The position numbers and the translations under genes are program-made. Shown in pieces: positions 20,136 to 31,605 of a stretch of 64,000 nucleotides of DNA. This DNA is from Micropterix aruncella (Eukaryota; Arthropoda; Insecta; Lepidoptera; Micropterigidae): NCBI GenBank assembly GCA_944548615.1, contig OX155976.1:255954-319953 (forward strand). The letters are read 5' to 3'. The notes beneath the pieces are model-generated. The model worked only from the letters and a program-made list of their open reading frames with translations. It was not told the origin of the DNA and did no database searches. Each line of letters begins with the position of its first letter. The first letter of the stretch is position 1.

Positions 20136-21947
20136 TTATAAAGCAGGATGTTTCTTTCTTAAATGTCTAATCAGCAGTGATTTATACCTGAAGCTACTAT
20201 TGCACTCTGCACATATATTAGGCCTCAATTTTCCATGAACCACGTTCAAATGCACTTTTAACGATGGCCTCCACGAAAAAATACGGTCACATTGTTTGCA
20301 TTCATATTTACATTTATTATGAATGGCATCCAAATGGTTAATCAAGTTTCGTTTCGCCGTAAAGGCACTGTTACATTCACCACACAAGAATTTCTTCAAT
20401 TTTCTGTGTACGCTGTTGAAATGCCTCTGTAGAGTTCCGCGTCTTGAAAACGCACGGTGGCATGCTCTGCACACGAATCGCTTCAGTTTGATGTGAACTG
20501 CTTCTATATGGACTTTTAAGTGAGCTTTTGCTGTAAAGGCACGTTCACATTCTCCACAAGAGACATTTTTAAGCTTCCTGTGAACTGACACCATGTGTCT
20601 GTTTAGATCTGCTTGCCTTTTAAACGCACCGTCACACTCGTCACATACGAATTTCTTTAATTTTAAGTGAACTGCAGATATGTGTTCGTTCAAATGACCC
20701 TTATGAGCAAACGTTCTGTGGCACTCTAAACAAATATGCGATTTCACACGATTTGGACCTATATTACTTTTTCCAGGTGATTCGCATTTCATAATATTTG
20801 ATTCATTTGGTTTTAACTCTATGTATCGAGTATCAATTTCGACACATACTCCATAATCGCCAATATTACTATTTCCAGGCGATTTACCTGTAATACTATT
20901 CGATACATTCGGTTCTAACTTTATATTGTATGGAGTCTCAAATTCGTGTAACTCGGTCACGTTGCCTCGTTCTTCTGGTATGAGATTCCTCCAAGGAATA
21001 TTTGATCCTGAACCATCGGAATTGACGGCGAGAGCTTTCTCTGTTAAAACACCACCCCATTTCCATATTGAGGATTCTTTCGGCTTCCTGTGCGCTGCGT
21101 CCAAATGTTTATTTAAATCTTCCTTCTCTGAGAAAACGACGTCACATTCCTCACATATGAATTTCTTCAATTTCAAATGTACGACAGAAATGTGTTCATT
21201 CAAATCTTCCTTACGAGCGAAGATTCTGTCGCACTTCGGACAACCATGCGATTTGACACGTCTGATACGTGGTCCACTATCGCCTGTATTTCTACTTCCA
21301 GTTGATTCGTCTTTTATACGATTCGATTCACTCGGTGTTAACTCTATGTATCGAGTCTCAATTTCGTATAATTCGGTCGCGTCGCCTCGTTCATCTGGCG
21401 TGCAATTGCTCAAAGGAATATTTGATTCTGAATCATCGGAATCGACAAAGACAGATTTCTCTGTTGTAAAAGGACGACCGCTCTTTTTAGTTGAGGATTT
21501 GCTCGGATTTCTGTGGACTGCGTCCAGATGTCTCTTTAAATTTCCTTTCTTTGTGAAAGCGCCGTCACATTCGTCACAATAGAATTTCTTCAGTTTTAAG
21601 TGAACAGCAGAGATGTGTTCATTTAAGTGGCCCTTAAGAGAAAACGCCCTGTCGCACTTCGTACAAACGTGCGATTTGATACGTCCAAAGTTGGAAGCGC
21701 TATCATCAATATGACTACTTCCTGATGGTGCCCCTTCGATGCGATTGGGTTGATTTGGTTCCAACTTTATGTATCTAGAATCAACTTCATAGAATTCTTG
21801 CACGTTGGCTCGTTCGACTGGTAAAAAATCGCTTACAGGAATATTTGCACCTGTGTCATCTATATCGACGACCTCCTCTTTGACGGATATATTTTCTTCC
21901 ATATTGACAGTCACGTTGCTGCAATTTTGCACAATTTTATCACTCAT
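20136..21947 (-). CDS. C2H2 zinc-finger protein, 11 fingers
   Basis: Eleven C2H2 fingers are visible, all C-X2-C-X12-H-X4-H, in the order CTKCDRAF, CDECDGAF, CPKCDRIF, CEECDVVF, CLECHRTF, CDECDGAF, CGECERAF, CRACHRAF, CGECNSAF, CKQCDRIF, CAECNSSF. Inter-finger linkers are of the LKLKKF type rather than TGEKP. The fingers suggest a nuclear nucleic-acid-binding protein. Before fingers 1, 3 and 5 come similar acidic spacers with DERGD/EERGN and YIKLEP or NIKLEP; IKLE fits the SUMO acceptor pattern. I chose Met at 21947 (MSDKIVQNCSN) because the open frame upstream to 22133 is a decayed duplicate of an internal spacer. That gives about 603 residues. No ZAD, KRAB or BTB domain is seen. Related copies lie at 31606-40200 and 40870-41340. 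Confidence 0.8.
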   Translation of the reverse strand: MSDKIVQNCSNVTVNMEENISVKEEVVDIDDTGANIPVSDFLPVERANVQEFYEVDSRYIKLEPNQPNRIEGAPSGSSHIDDSASNFGRIKSHVCTKCDRAFSLKGHLNEHISAVHLKLKKFYCDECDGAFTKKGNLKRHLDAVHRNPSKSSTKKSGRPFTTEKSVFVDSDDSESNIPLSNCTPDERGDATELYEIETRYIELTPSESNRIKDESTGSRNTGDSGPRIRRVKSHGCPKCDRIFARKEDLNEHISVVHLKLKKFICEECDVVFSEKEDLNKHLDAAHRKPKESSIWKWGGVLTEKALAVNSDGSGSNIPWRNLIPEERGNVTELHEFETPYNIKLEPNVSNSITGKSPGNSNIGDYGVCVEIDTRYIELKPNESNIMKCESPGKSNIGPNRVKSHICLECHRTFAHKGHLNEHISAVHLKLKKFVCDECDGAFKRQADLNRHMVSVHRKLKNVSCGECERAFTAKAHLKVHIEAVHIKLKRFVCRACHRAFSRRGTLQRHFNSVHRKLKKFLCGECNSAFTAKRNLINHLDAIHNKCKYECKQCDRIFSWRPSLKVHLNVVHGKLRPNICAECNSSFRYKSLLIRHLRKKHPAL

Positions 21948-22059
21948 ATCATCGTACCAATAGTAATGTCCACTGTTTCGCTGAAATTTACTAGAAAAGA
22001 GTTTTATACGATTGTAACTACGGGGGCAAGGCGCTCTCGAAAAAAATCTTTTTGACAGC

Positions 22060-22205
22060 TGCCCATATTCAATGTTGCCATATGGTACAAACATGCGATT
22101 TGATGCGTCCAACATTGGAACCGCTGTCATCAATATTTCTACTACCGGCTGGTGCCCCTTCTATACGATTCGATTGATTCGGTTCCAAATATATGTGTTC
22201 ACTAC
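22060..22205 (-). pseudogene. duplicated zinc-finger spacer fragment
   Basis: This segment duplicates 21655-21785 of the adjacent gene (GTACAAACATGCGATTTGAT, then GTCCAACATTGGAACCGCT and CTGGTGCCCCTTCTATACGA) with ~15-20% divergence by eye. It shows that the zinc-finger gene was once longer, or was tandemly duplicated, at its 5' side. The open frame running through it is unlikely to be translated. Confidence 0.6.
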
Positions 22206-22955
22206 GCAAAAAAATATTTCACTACGCCTAGCATTCAGGAAGCGATCGATTGTTCATTTGATTTTGGAACGCATCCTAAGTTGATTTTTAAATGCGTGTC
22301 TGTGAGCTGTCTCTGCCAGGGGAATTCTCGTCATATATGAGGGGACGGGGCTACACGAGCGGAGCCGGATAAACCCGAACGACCGAACGCTAACAACACG
22401 TCGATATTTTTTATTTATTTATTTTATTTCCACAATTCAAGTTACAAATTACAAAGAAAACCCTTATTCTAACTAAAAAACAGTTTATAGTAAGTGTATA
22501 TATTATACCTAGCTTAGAAAGGAAATTCATCTTTTGAAATAACGGTTTACCACCTCACTAGGTATGAACCTGTGTTGAGGTGTTACTAACATCGATGAAT
22601 TATTTTGAGACGAGAGGGCAAGTCTTATCTAATACTTGAGTACCATTTAAAATGTAAAGTTAAATTTAAAAACATTAATAAAATTTTAAACTAAATTAAA
22701 ATTTATGACAACCTACTAAGTTACATGGAATAATAATTATTTTTTATATATTAGATATAAACCCATATACATATGATATATACCATATATAGATATATAT
22801 TATTATAATATATATTTTACATATATACTAATATTATTAATATATATTATATAACATATATATACTAATATTATATATAAATTCATACATATAATATGAT
22901 AGTAGGTATATAAAATAGTGTTATAATATATAAAATATAAATAAATATATATCAC
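22205..22955. other. AT-rich; LINE 3' UTR in part
   Basis: A TTTATTTATTTATTTTATTT run near 22410 and AT-rich sequence to 22955 probably form the 3' UTR and tail of the minus-strand LINE that follows. Nothing else is recognised. Confidence 0.4.
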
Positions 22956-22957
22956 GA

Positions 22958-23565
22958 TCACACCCGAGACCTCAATAATTTTTCACAGTCTTCCCTAGAT
23001 TTATTTAAAAGCCAAGTTGCCACCACTCTTCTAAACGTAGCGTAAGGTACGTCGGTCGTTTGAACGTCCATTGTCAGTATATTGTAAAGCTTTGGAGCTA
23101 GAAATGTATAATGTCTTTGTCCGTACGTCGTGTTCATTTTTAACTCCGGTTGTCTGTATCGATTTCTAGTGTCATGTCCGTGGTCCCGAAGTTTAATAGT
23201 CGCAGTCCTGTCATTCCTCTGAAAGTACATCAATACCGCTTTTATGTATAACTGTCGAATGTCCATTAAGTTGAAGTCTATGAATAATTGGTCGGATGGG
23301 AAACGGAGCGGTCTTCTATTAATAACCCTAATGAGGGCTTTCTGGGCCTTTATTGCCGGGTCAAGGATTGATTTAGCCGCTCCACCCCATCCTATCTGTC
23401 CGTATGTACTGCGCTAGTGCGTAGTAAGTCGTTTTAAGCATAGATGGGCTAAGTATATTTCTAATATTTTTAAATATGTAAATTATTTTCTAAGTCGTGT
23501 CGCAGTCTGGTCAACTTGCTTGTGCCATCTCAGGAAGCCGTCTATCAGGATACCGTCGATAGTGG
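22958..23565 (-). pseudogene. LINE ORF2 C-terminal fragment
   Basis: The minus strand reads, from about 23565, DGILIDGFLRWHKQVDQTAT, then WGGAAKSILDPAIKAQKALI, INRRPLRFPSDQLF and DIRQLYIKAVLMYFQRN, ending TFLAPKLYN...WLLNKSRED at 22958. This is the thumb/C-terminal region of Jockey/CR1-like LINE ORF2. Frame breaks occur before 23280. Confidence 0.75.
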
Positions 23566-24291
23566 CATCTTTGCCCGTTTTTTCAGTAAAATTAGATTTT
23601 TATAAAAGATATACATCGTAAGTCCAAGTTTGCTCATTGTAGTTAAACTATAAAGGCAAATGGAGCGTTTTCAACAAGAACATTGATAATTTTTTGATTC
23701 ATTGTAGATGAAAAATGCATTTCAAGAAAAGGGCAAAGTTATTTTCAATTATGGCAACTTTGCCCATTGAAATTACTCATCCAATATTGGTGCTTATGGC
23801 ACTGATATTAAGACTGGTGATTCTGTGTATGTCAAAGTTGGCAAAGAATGAGAGAAATAATGTAATAAACATCCTTGACGTAATACAGCACTACTGGGTA
23901 ATGTTACCATACCTTGGAAGCCATTCTTCATACAAATCGTTGTATATGATTAGGATTGTCACAAAAAAACATTAATTCTATTATTATAATTTATTGTGAT
24001 ATATAAACAGGTTTTTTTTTGTTCATTCCTATTATCAGAAAAGTGTTTAACGGTAAGATAAGAAAAAAAAATACTCACAATAAATTTTAATTCAGTATTG
24101 GTATGTTCTAACATTAGGTTTTTCCATGCCTAGTCGTAAGTAAGATGCATTTTAATGAAAACAACACTAATAATAACTTCTAGCAAGGCCCAAACCTTCG
24201 GTTTTTAACTAATTCTAACATCTTTCTACAAATATTTTTAAATTCTGGCATATCTTTTAGCCAAACATACACCCACATACACACACACCCT

Positions 24292-24331
<40 letters not shown>

Positions 24332-24390
24332 GAAAAAGAGTACCTAACCCACATCTTAGTATTTTGTATAAAGTAGATACCTCCCTCCTT
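23565..24390. other. no gene seen; (CA)n microsatellite
   Basis: AT-rich sequence. A (CA)n array lies at 24293-24330. A short plus-strand open frame at 23715-23975 has no recognisable features. The phrase GCAAAGTT(A/G) recurs several times around 23640-23850 and again near 30950-31350. Confidence 0.4.
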
Positions 24391-24392
24391 GT

Positions 24393-26514
24393 TTATTCTA
24401 TTCTATACATTTTCAAATTTACATTAAATTGCAGTAGACCTCTACGGAGATTTTTGGGTTCTGGCATAAGCCTTACAATATTCATTAGATTTACTTCGGA
24501 AATATCTTCTTTAATTGGCCAATAAAATGAACCATTCAATTTCTTTCTCAAGAAATTAACCACCATGCAATTTTCTTCAACTTGTAATATTTTTCCAACG
24601 TAGCACTTTTCACTTTTGCCCGTTATGCTAGTAAATTTTACTAACACATATCTTTTAGGTTTCATAGAAGAAATACATATTTCTTCGAAATCATCTTTTA
24701 TTATGTCTTCACTCTCAGTGTCTTGTAGCTTGCTTTCGCTGTCTGATGGAAATGTCTCACAGTCTGTGGAGTCGTTTACGGAGTAATCTGATTCATAAGA
24801 ATCTGTACTATATTCTTTGAGTCTGTATTTTAATTTCAATTGTATCTTTTCTTTCTTTACACTGCTAGACGTTGACGGCATATCTTGAACATGACTGATA
24901 TTTTTCTGAGGGGGCATTGTACTCATAACTAAATTTTCTAGAATTTTGAATTTCGGGTTAGGTTGTCCACAAGGAAAATTTGTTTTGTCTGAATAAACAA
25001 ACAAACCCGTCGTCGCATCTAAGTAAAAGTCGTCGGCGCTTGTGTCCGTATCCACTGTACAGACTTGATTTGATGTATGTGCGACTTCAGAAGAGTTAAA
25101 TGACTTTTTTTTCTTCTTTTTTTCTATCGTTATTTTGGCACTCGCGTTCACTCTTGTACCTCGTTTCTTTTCGGTTACGTCATTGACACAAACAGATGTA
25201 CCTGGCGCAATATGGAGTTTTTTGTTTTTCGTGTTTTTGATTGGATTTGGAGATTTGTTTTCTTTAAAAAAAATTAAAAATGTATCAGGAACATCATATT
25301 TTGTATCCGTTAAGTAGTCAGGTATTCTTTTCAAAACTTGGTGAGGGTCAAACGGATGTATGCCAGTCGCTCGAAATCCGCCTAAAACATTTTTGTCTTT
25401 TAAGATGTTAAGGGTGTAAATCAGTTTTTTGAGCATGCTTGGAAAGTGCGATTTATTTAAATTGCATTGGTTAGGATTGTCCACTTCATATTCAAGGAGA
25501 ATTTTTCTCCATTCTTTTTTTAAGGGGCCGAAGAATGCAACATCTAACGGCTGTGTAAGATGTGTCGCATTTGCAGGGAGAAAAACGAATCGAATGTTAT
25601 TTAGTTCGCATTCTTCAATGATTTGTACATTCAAGTGACTTGACAAGTTGTCGCCGATTACCAATTTAGGTCCTTGTAATGTTTGGCTCCATGGCAATAT
25701 TATTGTGCGAAAATAATCCTCAAAAGTAGCTGAATCGAACCAGCCTGACTTGGTTCTGTTAAACCGTGCACCATCAGGACCATTCTCGCACCATTGCTTC
25801 CAAAGATTGTCTGCCTTATAGACGGTATATGGTGGTAGAACCTTCCCATCGGCGGTAATCGAAAACATTATAGAGATCGCACCTTTACTGTAGTTTATAA
25901 TTCGTTCAGGGTACTTTACCCCACGCTTAAATACACATCTTGATGCACCCGGGTTGTCTTGTAAATTGGTCTCATCATAGTTGAGGATGTTGGATGGAAG
26001 AACTCCATCCAATGATCTTTCCAAGGTTATAAAGTATTCTGAGAGAACATCACTACTCTTTGCTGCTCTGGCACGTTTAATGTTTTGGGTGGTTCGAAGA
26101 GTAAGTCGGGATTCATGACGTTTTATAAAATTTCTAACCCACCAATTACCTGGTGGTTTTTTATTGAACAGATTTTCTTTTGAATTCTTCTTCAGATAAT
26201 CAAAGACAAACAATCGTATATCCATAAGGGTAAGAGGACTCCCAAAATCGCTGGCAGCGATAAGAACATTTACGATCTTGATTTCCTCTTCTTCTGTTAA
26301 TTTATTTGGTGGTCCTACATTCTTTGAATGAATCCCTTTAGCCTTGTTACATATTGTTTTCCTTGGTATTGCAAACTACTTCTCTGCATCCCTGGATGAC
26401 AATTTTTCGGTTCTCACCAAATCCGCTGCAATCTCCAGCATCTCCTGCGTGTAATTTTTATAGGATCTTGATCCCAATTTCCTTCTATCTCTTTTCTTCA
26501 CCCGCGCCCTTATC
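24393..26514 (-). CDS. pogo/Jerky-like DDE protein with one early stop
   Basis: The open frame 24393-26225 (610 aa from its first Met) has a pogo-type DDE superfamily core: first Asp in NYDETN, second in VIGDNLSSH, third in LTQPLDVAFFGPLK, 35 residues after the second. Ahead come a CENP-B-like helix-turn-helix (GNWWVRNFIKRHESRLTLR) and, further upstream in the same frame to 26514, a psq-type HTH (YTQEMLEIAADLVRTEKLSS). That part contains one TAG at 26376-26378. Position 26514 abuts an intron-like acceptor. The C-terminal ~90 residues (RYVLVKFTSITGKSEKCYVG, FLRKKLNGSFYWP) form a conserved extension I associate with insect pogo-derived proteins. It may be a recent pseudogene, or a shortened product starting at 26225. 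Confidence 0.75.
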
Positions 26515-27282
26515 CTGAAATCAATAACAATATTTAAGACTGCACCGAGCAAAATAAGCGAAAACGTCAGTCACGGTTTTGTCGCTGCAATCCATAATTT
26601 TTCGGTAATAAAGACTTTAAAAATATATTTAAGATCTCAACGAATGTGTTTACAATAATACACCTTCTATAATCAAAAACCAATTGCTGGTTAATATTTC
26701 TTTCAACATAAAGTTGGGGAAAAACTTAAGAAAAGCACTCCGGCGTTTTGCTCACAATGAATAAAGAAATTAGATTTTATTTCAAATTTCAAATCGTAAT
26801 AAATCACAAACGTTCAAGCTACAAGAAAGCATCACCGATATTTAAAAATGTTCCCTGCTTATTTAAATATGATTTTTTTAGAAGATACCTCGAATCTGCC
26901 ATACAAATTTACTATGGCCAAATAACGTTCGATATATATACGCGAGCGCAAGGGTAAATTATTCAGTCGTCCACTAGAGGTGAGGAGGGGGTGACGTTTC
27001 TTTGCGTAGCGATCTGACCTCGAAAACCGGCCGCGATCTATTTCGTGCGCGTATAATCTCACTCACGCGGTAAAAGGATGTAAGCATTTATTGAAAGTAT
27101 TTTTTATTTAGATTTTATCTGGTATTAGTGTTCCTTTTTTCTATTTTCGAAAGTTGTAATTAGGTCAGCTCGTGTAAGAACCTGACCTAATTATAACTTG
27201 TTTTTATCTAAATGAGCATTATATAGCATTATATATATACAAGTTTTTATCTAAATGAGCATATTATTATGTTTTAGTAAAA
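26515..27282. other. no gene seen
   Basis: It probably includes an upstream intron of the pogo-like gene (acceptor at 26515) and the 5' flank of the Mutator-like gene. An imperfect inverted pair, GACCTAATTATAACTTG against AAGTTGTAATTAGGTC, lies at about 27152-27201. A near-duplicate AAGTTTTTATCTAAATGAGC phrase occurs at 27199 and 27241. Confidence 0.4.
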
Positions 27283-29057
27283 ATGGGAAAGCGTAAGATT
27301 AAATATCATAAATTGAAATGTGGCTCAAAGTTTCAAAACAAACGACTTCTCGCTTCTATTGTACGTGCAAGTGCCATCGCTGAGCAAGACTCGCTTGCCC
27401 AGGTATAAAACTCTTAGGATCTAAGTGATAATACGTTACAAAGCAATAATTACTTTTATCACTGTACATTTCGTTCCTAGGAATCTTCGAACAATGTGAT
27501 AATACGCTCGAGTATAAGAAAAATTGATGAACACTCGACGACAAAATATACGCCGTGCAATGATTTTGCGGTAAGTTAGATGTATATATTTTTTTAAGTG
27601 TTCCAGTATAAACTTTACCTGTATATTTGCAACAAAGATTTTCGGTACTTAATTCAGCTACTTTTATTAACTATCTAATTTTACCAATACAAATCGTGTT
27701 TTCGATTGAGATATATACCTATATATTTAAAAAAAAATACTCTGATATTGGGCTTGATTGCGTTTCTTCGTGAACCAAAATTGGAAATTAGTCCGTGTGA
27801 ACGAGACAGGGTAATACGCTAGAGCGGAATGTGAAATGAACGGTTTTCACTTTTCACTTTTTCGCATTAAAACTACCCACCAAAGATAAAGCATCTGAAT
27901 GTAACACAGCACAAAATGTATTCAAATTTATTCGGACGAGTATTAGTCCGACAGGTAGTTTTTATCGACGATCGTTCGTTTTATATTCCGTTCTAACTCG
28001 TTCGTATTGCTTCGTATCTCGTTCGCTTGAACTAATTCCAGTTTCAGTTCACAAAGAAACGCAATCGGCCCATTGCCTACGTAATTTAAATTTGATAAAG
28101 TTTTATTATCAGTGTAAATTTGACTTGCAGTGCAACTTTTCTATACATACCTTCTTCAATATTTCCGGTCACTTCTATTTTCAGCAGCAATTCAGCAATA
28201 ATTTATTAATTCAATTAATTTTATTTCAGAAATCATTTGAAACGGACTCGGATTCCGATTTCGAATTAATAACAGAAGAGGAAAATGATGATGATGTGGA
28301 TTTTTTACCTGAAGGGAATAGAATAGTAGATTTTAATTACATATTCAAACAACTCCAAGAAATGGCCCATCACAACTCTGCATTTCAATGTAACTTAAAT
28401 TTTTTAAAACTTACCAAGGAGATTAAGAAAGGGTTTCTATCGAAATTCTTTTTTACGTGTCGATTATGCAATGCAAAATTAGAACTTTTAAATTGTAAAA
28501 AACCAGATAGCCCAGTTGAACTTAACCTCAACCATAACGCTGTTAGTAGTTTCATGTCTATTGGTGCTGGATTTTCAGAATTGGAACAAGTTTCAGCCTC
28601 CCTGAACATACCCTGTATGTCTGATAAATTATACTCAAAGTGCCATACCAAGATCTGTGAACTATGGGAACTAGCCAAAGAGAAATGCATGGAGGAAGCA
28701 GCCAAAGACGAATATAATTTAGCTGTACTCAACGGCGAAGTGGATGCGAATGGAGTACCAATGATTACTGTGGTGGCTGATGGCTGCTGGTCGAAAAGAT
28801 CGTATAAAAAGAACTACAACGCATTATCGGGTGCTGCAGTAATAATAGGATACAGGACAAAGAAAGTACTATATATGGCAGTAAAGAATAAATATTGTAT
28901 GGTTTGTGCTCGAGCTGAAAACAGAAAACACACAGTTCCAGATCACATATGTTTCAAAAACTATACAGGTTCATCTAGCGCAATGGAATCGACAGCTTTG
29001 GTTGAAGGTTTCAAAACATCAAAGGTTCCGGACTTAAACGCTCTCATTGATCAGTGA
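27283..29057 (+). CDS. three-exon gene with Mutator-like transposase domain (C-terminally short)
   Basis: Exon 1 is 27283-27402 (MGKRKIKYHKLKCGSKFQNK..., donor CAG|GTATAA), exon 2 is 27481-27570 (acceptor TTCCTAG, donor GCG|GTAAGT) and exon 3 is 28230-29057 (acceptor TTATTTCAG). All junctions are phase 0, giving ~345 aa. Exon 3 starts with an acidic stretch, has CRLC...C, and then VVADGCWSKRSYKKNYNALS, VIIGYRTKKVLYMAV, KYCMVCARAEN and CFKNYTGSSSAMES, the signature of the Mutator-like transposase domain of many insect proteins. After VEGFKTS the frame ends within 14 residues, where relatives continue to a second catalytic Asp, so the product looks truncated. AATAAA signals lie near 29135 and 29202. 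A MITE sits in intron 2. Confidence 0.75.
27750..28071. mobile_element. MITE family Z, complete copy in an intron
   Basis: The ends GGGCTTGATTGCGTTTCTT (27750) and AAGAAACGCAATCGGCCC (to 28071) are inverted repeats, and the two halves are imperfect mirror copies (GAACGAGACAGGGTAATACG against CGTATTGCTTCGTATCTCG). Related pieces lie at 15800-16040 and 62915-63000. The element lies wholly in intron 2 of the Mutator-like gene. Confidence 0.65.
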
Positions 29058-29059
29058 TT

Positions 29060-29525
29060 TCGTGTGACTTCATATTGCTTAAAATTCTTATTTTACGGAT
29101 TTTATATATTGTTGCTTTTAAATATGCATCACAAATAAAGTGTAAGCGTTTAAGGCAATGGATACCGTTATTTCCTCCTCAATGAGTCATAATAACGTAT
29201 ACAATAAAGAAAAACTGACTCTTTTGCTGTTATTTTACTGATCCTTCTACTGTCTTGTGCATTGTGTTAACAGTCTTTTTCAAGTCTTTTTTGATGCCCG
29301 GGCTAGAAGATAATCTTTTGGCACTATAGTGGTCGCAATCGCTCCCGACATTCAGGGTCGTAAAACGTGCGAGCACGACAGCACATCACTTTTCTCCCTC
29401 GCACAAGATATAGAGATCGCTATCCCCGGCCACGCCTCACTATCGATATCGATGGATTTTCGATATTGATGTGTGATACATAGTAATATTTGACAGTACT
29501 TAAATGAAAAATGAAAAACGAAGGG
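29060..29525. other. 3' flank; no further gene seen
   Basis: It holds the likely polyadenylation signals of the preceding gene and then anonymous sequence. An AT-rich palindromic ATCGATATCGATGGATTTTC stretch lies near 29442. Confidence 0.4.
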
Positions 29526-29526
29526 G

Positions 29527-29800
29527 TTGTCAAACTTCGGCCCATGTGTTAGGTTAGGTCGCCTGATCTTACATTGTAAGGATCCGGGTTCGATTCCCGG
29601 CTGGGTCACTATTTTCCATTGGGATAAAACTAACGGAATTGCATTTTCAATTCTGTCGGTCGAATGCCATAACAAGACACACACTTACACACATGTTACA
29701 TGCACACATACATATAAACACTTCATATTAGGGTTGGTTGTAAGAGATTGTCGTATGATAATAAACCCGCCCATTGTGAAATTTCACAATAAAGAGTAGA
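29527..29800 (+). repeat. tRNA-derived SINE
   Basis: A Pol III B-box, GGTTCGATTCC, sits in a tRNA-like context (GATCCGGGTTCGATTCCCGG CTGGGTCA) at about 29580-29608, with a degenerate A-box region upstream. The 3' tail (GGTTGGTTGTAAGAGATTG ... AATAAACCCGCC, about 29733-29772) resembles the 3' end of the LINE remnant at 55100-55160. That fits a SINE that borrows a LINE's 3' end. A (CAAA)n run follows at 29799-29820. Confidence 0.65.
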
Positions 29801-29819
29801 AACAAACAAACAAACAAAA

Positions 29820-31590
29820 CAAATTACTTTCTTGTATGTATTTATAATATATTAGGATGTTCGGGGTAGTCCAAAACAACTAAATGAACTTAGCACGTAA
29901 ACCATAAGAGATTCATTGCCAGTCCTGTAAATACACCCTCAATAAAGGGAGTTACTCTCTGGAAGGGTTTCAAATGTTACGTATCTCCTGTCCAAATAAT
30001 CTAATAATCTCCTGTCCAAAAAGTCTTCTAATATCCAAAGCGTGAAACGATAGTTGGTGTGAAATATCGTATCTACTTTTTAAAAATTAAACAGTTTTTT
30101 TTTTATTTTGATGATTTAGTGTACCGAATATTGTTCAATATGAGAAATTGAGTATAAAGTTATACATGACTTTTTTTGTTGAGGTCAAGGTTACCGACAA
30201 AAAGCGGGTTTTATTTTTAAAATTCAGGTCTTCAAGTTTTTTTTTCTTAGTAACAAAGGCCTATATGAAAAAAAGTTTCAGATAAGTTTTAACTTGGTTT
30301 CCATGTTGAATAATCTCCTGTACAAAAAGTCTTCTAATATCCAAAGCTTGAAACGATGGTTGGAGTGAAATATCTTATCTACTTTTTTCACGTTCACGAA
30401 TTTTCACATTTTACACAAATTCGGTTGATTACGTAATCTTGGGGGGGGGGGGGTAAGGCCGCAGATTACGTCTGTAAACATGTGGGAGGGGGGGGGGGGG
30501 GGGTAGAAAATCCCAAAAACGTGATTACGTAATATGTGGACGGCCCCGCCTCATAACCGCACAATCAGAGACCTGTATTCAAATAATTATGATATTGTTT
30601 ATATAAATTACTGTGATATAGTTAAATATAAATATAATATAAGACGAAATAGTTAACAATGACTCAGTTTTCTGCTTCTTCTGTAAAATATCTAATTTTG
30701 ACTTACACTGTACTTTTGTTTAGGCGACGATATTCGGCGCGCCATATCGTCGCGACGATTGGCGCCAACCGGTGTGCTGCGTTAAATACCTATTTAGGGC
30801 ACGTGAATTATGGTCGGCGCAGTCTTAAGCGTGTACCATCATCTCTTAGAAACGCTGCCTCATGCCGACCTAGATATAAATAAACTGTATAAAAATATAT
30901 ATTATTTTATAATATGTTGATAACCCTAACTCATTATTAAGGTAGGCAAAATTGCCAAAATAATGTTCGCAGAAGTGCGGGCAACATTGCCCATCGCATT
31001 TTTTAGACTTTAACACGGCTTTAATGCAGTAATAAGAAAGCCATTATGATCTCAAACATGTATTTCACTATGTATCATGATTTCACTTACCTATCTGCAT
31101 TATTATCCATGCTACGTTAAAAGTTTTGACAGCGTGCACTATGACAAGAAAATTTCACTGACACAAGCCGGCTTTGAACTGGCTTCGATATGAAGTTAGC
31201 CGCAAAACACCCAGACAGTTGTACCAACACTCTAATAACCTTCACCATAGACATGACTTCTATTATTATAATACAGTGACTACAGAGTTACATATACAAT
31301 TTTTTTCATTGTTCGATCCCTTCGGGCAAAGTTGACAGCTTTGGCAAAGTTGCCACTATCGACGGTACCTAAGTATTTTATACATGACGTGCGTTCCAGC
31401 TGATTTATTTTAGAACCCATAGTTTTGGTATCTTTTTAGTATAATGTGCTTGATTTAGAGCTCGCGTGCCTACATTTTTATAATGATGGTTCAAAATCAT
31501 GACAGCAATTTTATTTTTGCAATATAAGCACAGCATCAACTGTTTACACGGGCATTTTATTTATTACTTTATAGTTTATAATATTTTGTG
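29820..31590. other. no gene seen; G runs and repeats
   Basis: Long G runs lie at 30441-30453 and 30488-30503. The phrase AATAATCTCCTGTCCAAA / CTTCTAATATCCAAAGC occurs twice (about 30000-30040 and 30310-30350), marking a ~300 bp direct duplication. Short open frames carry no recognisable domains. Confidence 0.45.
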
Positions 31591-31605
31591 TTTACAAAAC
31601 CTGTT

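Noticed and set aside
20926..21582. 218-codon open frame on the plus strand opposite the zinc-finger gene
   Set aside because: It is the antisense shadow of a repetitive coding region; no domain is recognised.
21948..22133. N-terminal extension of the zinc-finger ORF to the Met at 22133
   Set aside because: Its upstream part lies in a decayed duplicate of the internal spacer (22060-22205 against 21655-21785), and a good Met exists at 21947.
24293..24330. Possible CRISPR-like or satellite array
   Set aside because: It is a simple CA dinucleotide repeat; no array with spacers occurs anywhere in the window.
29570..29610. Functional tRNA gene
   Set aside because: The B-box is good, but the A-box and the acceptor stem are not credible and a SINE tail follows.
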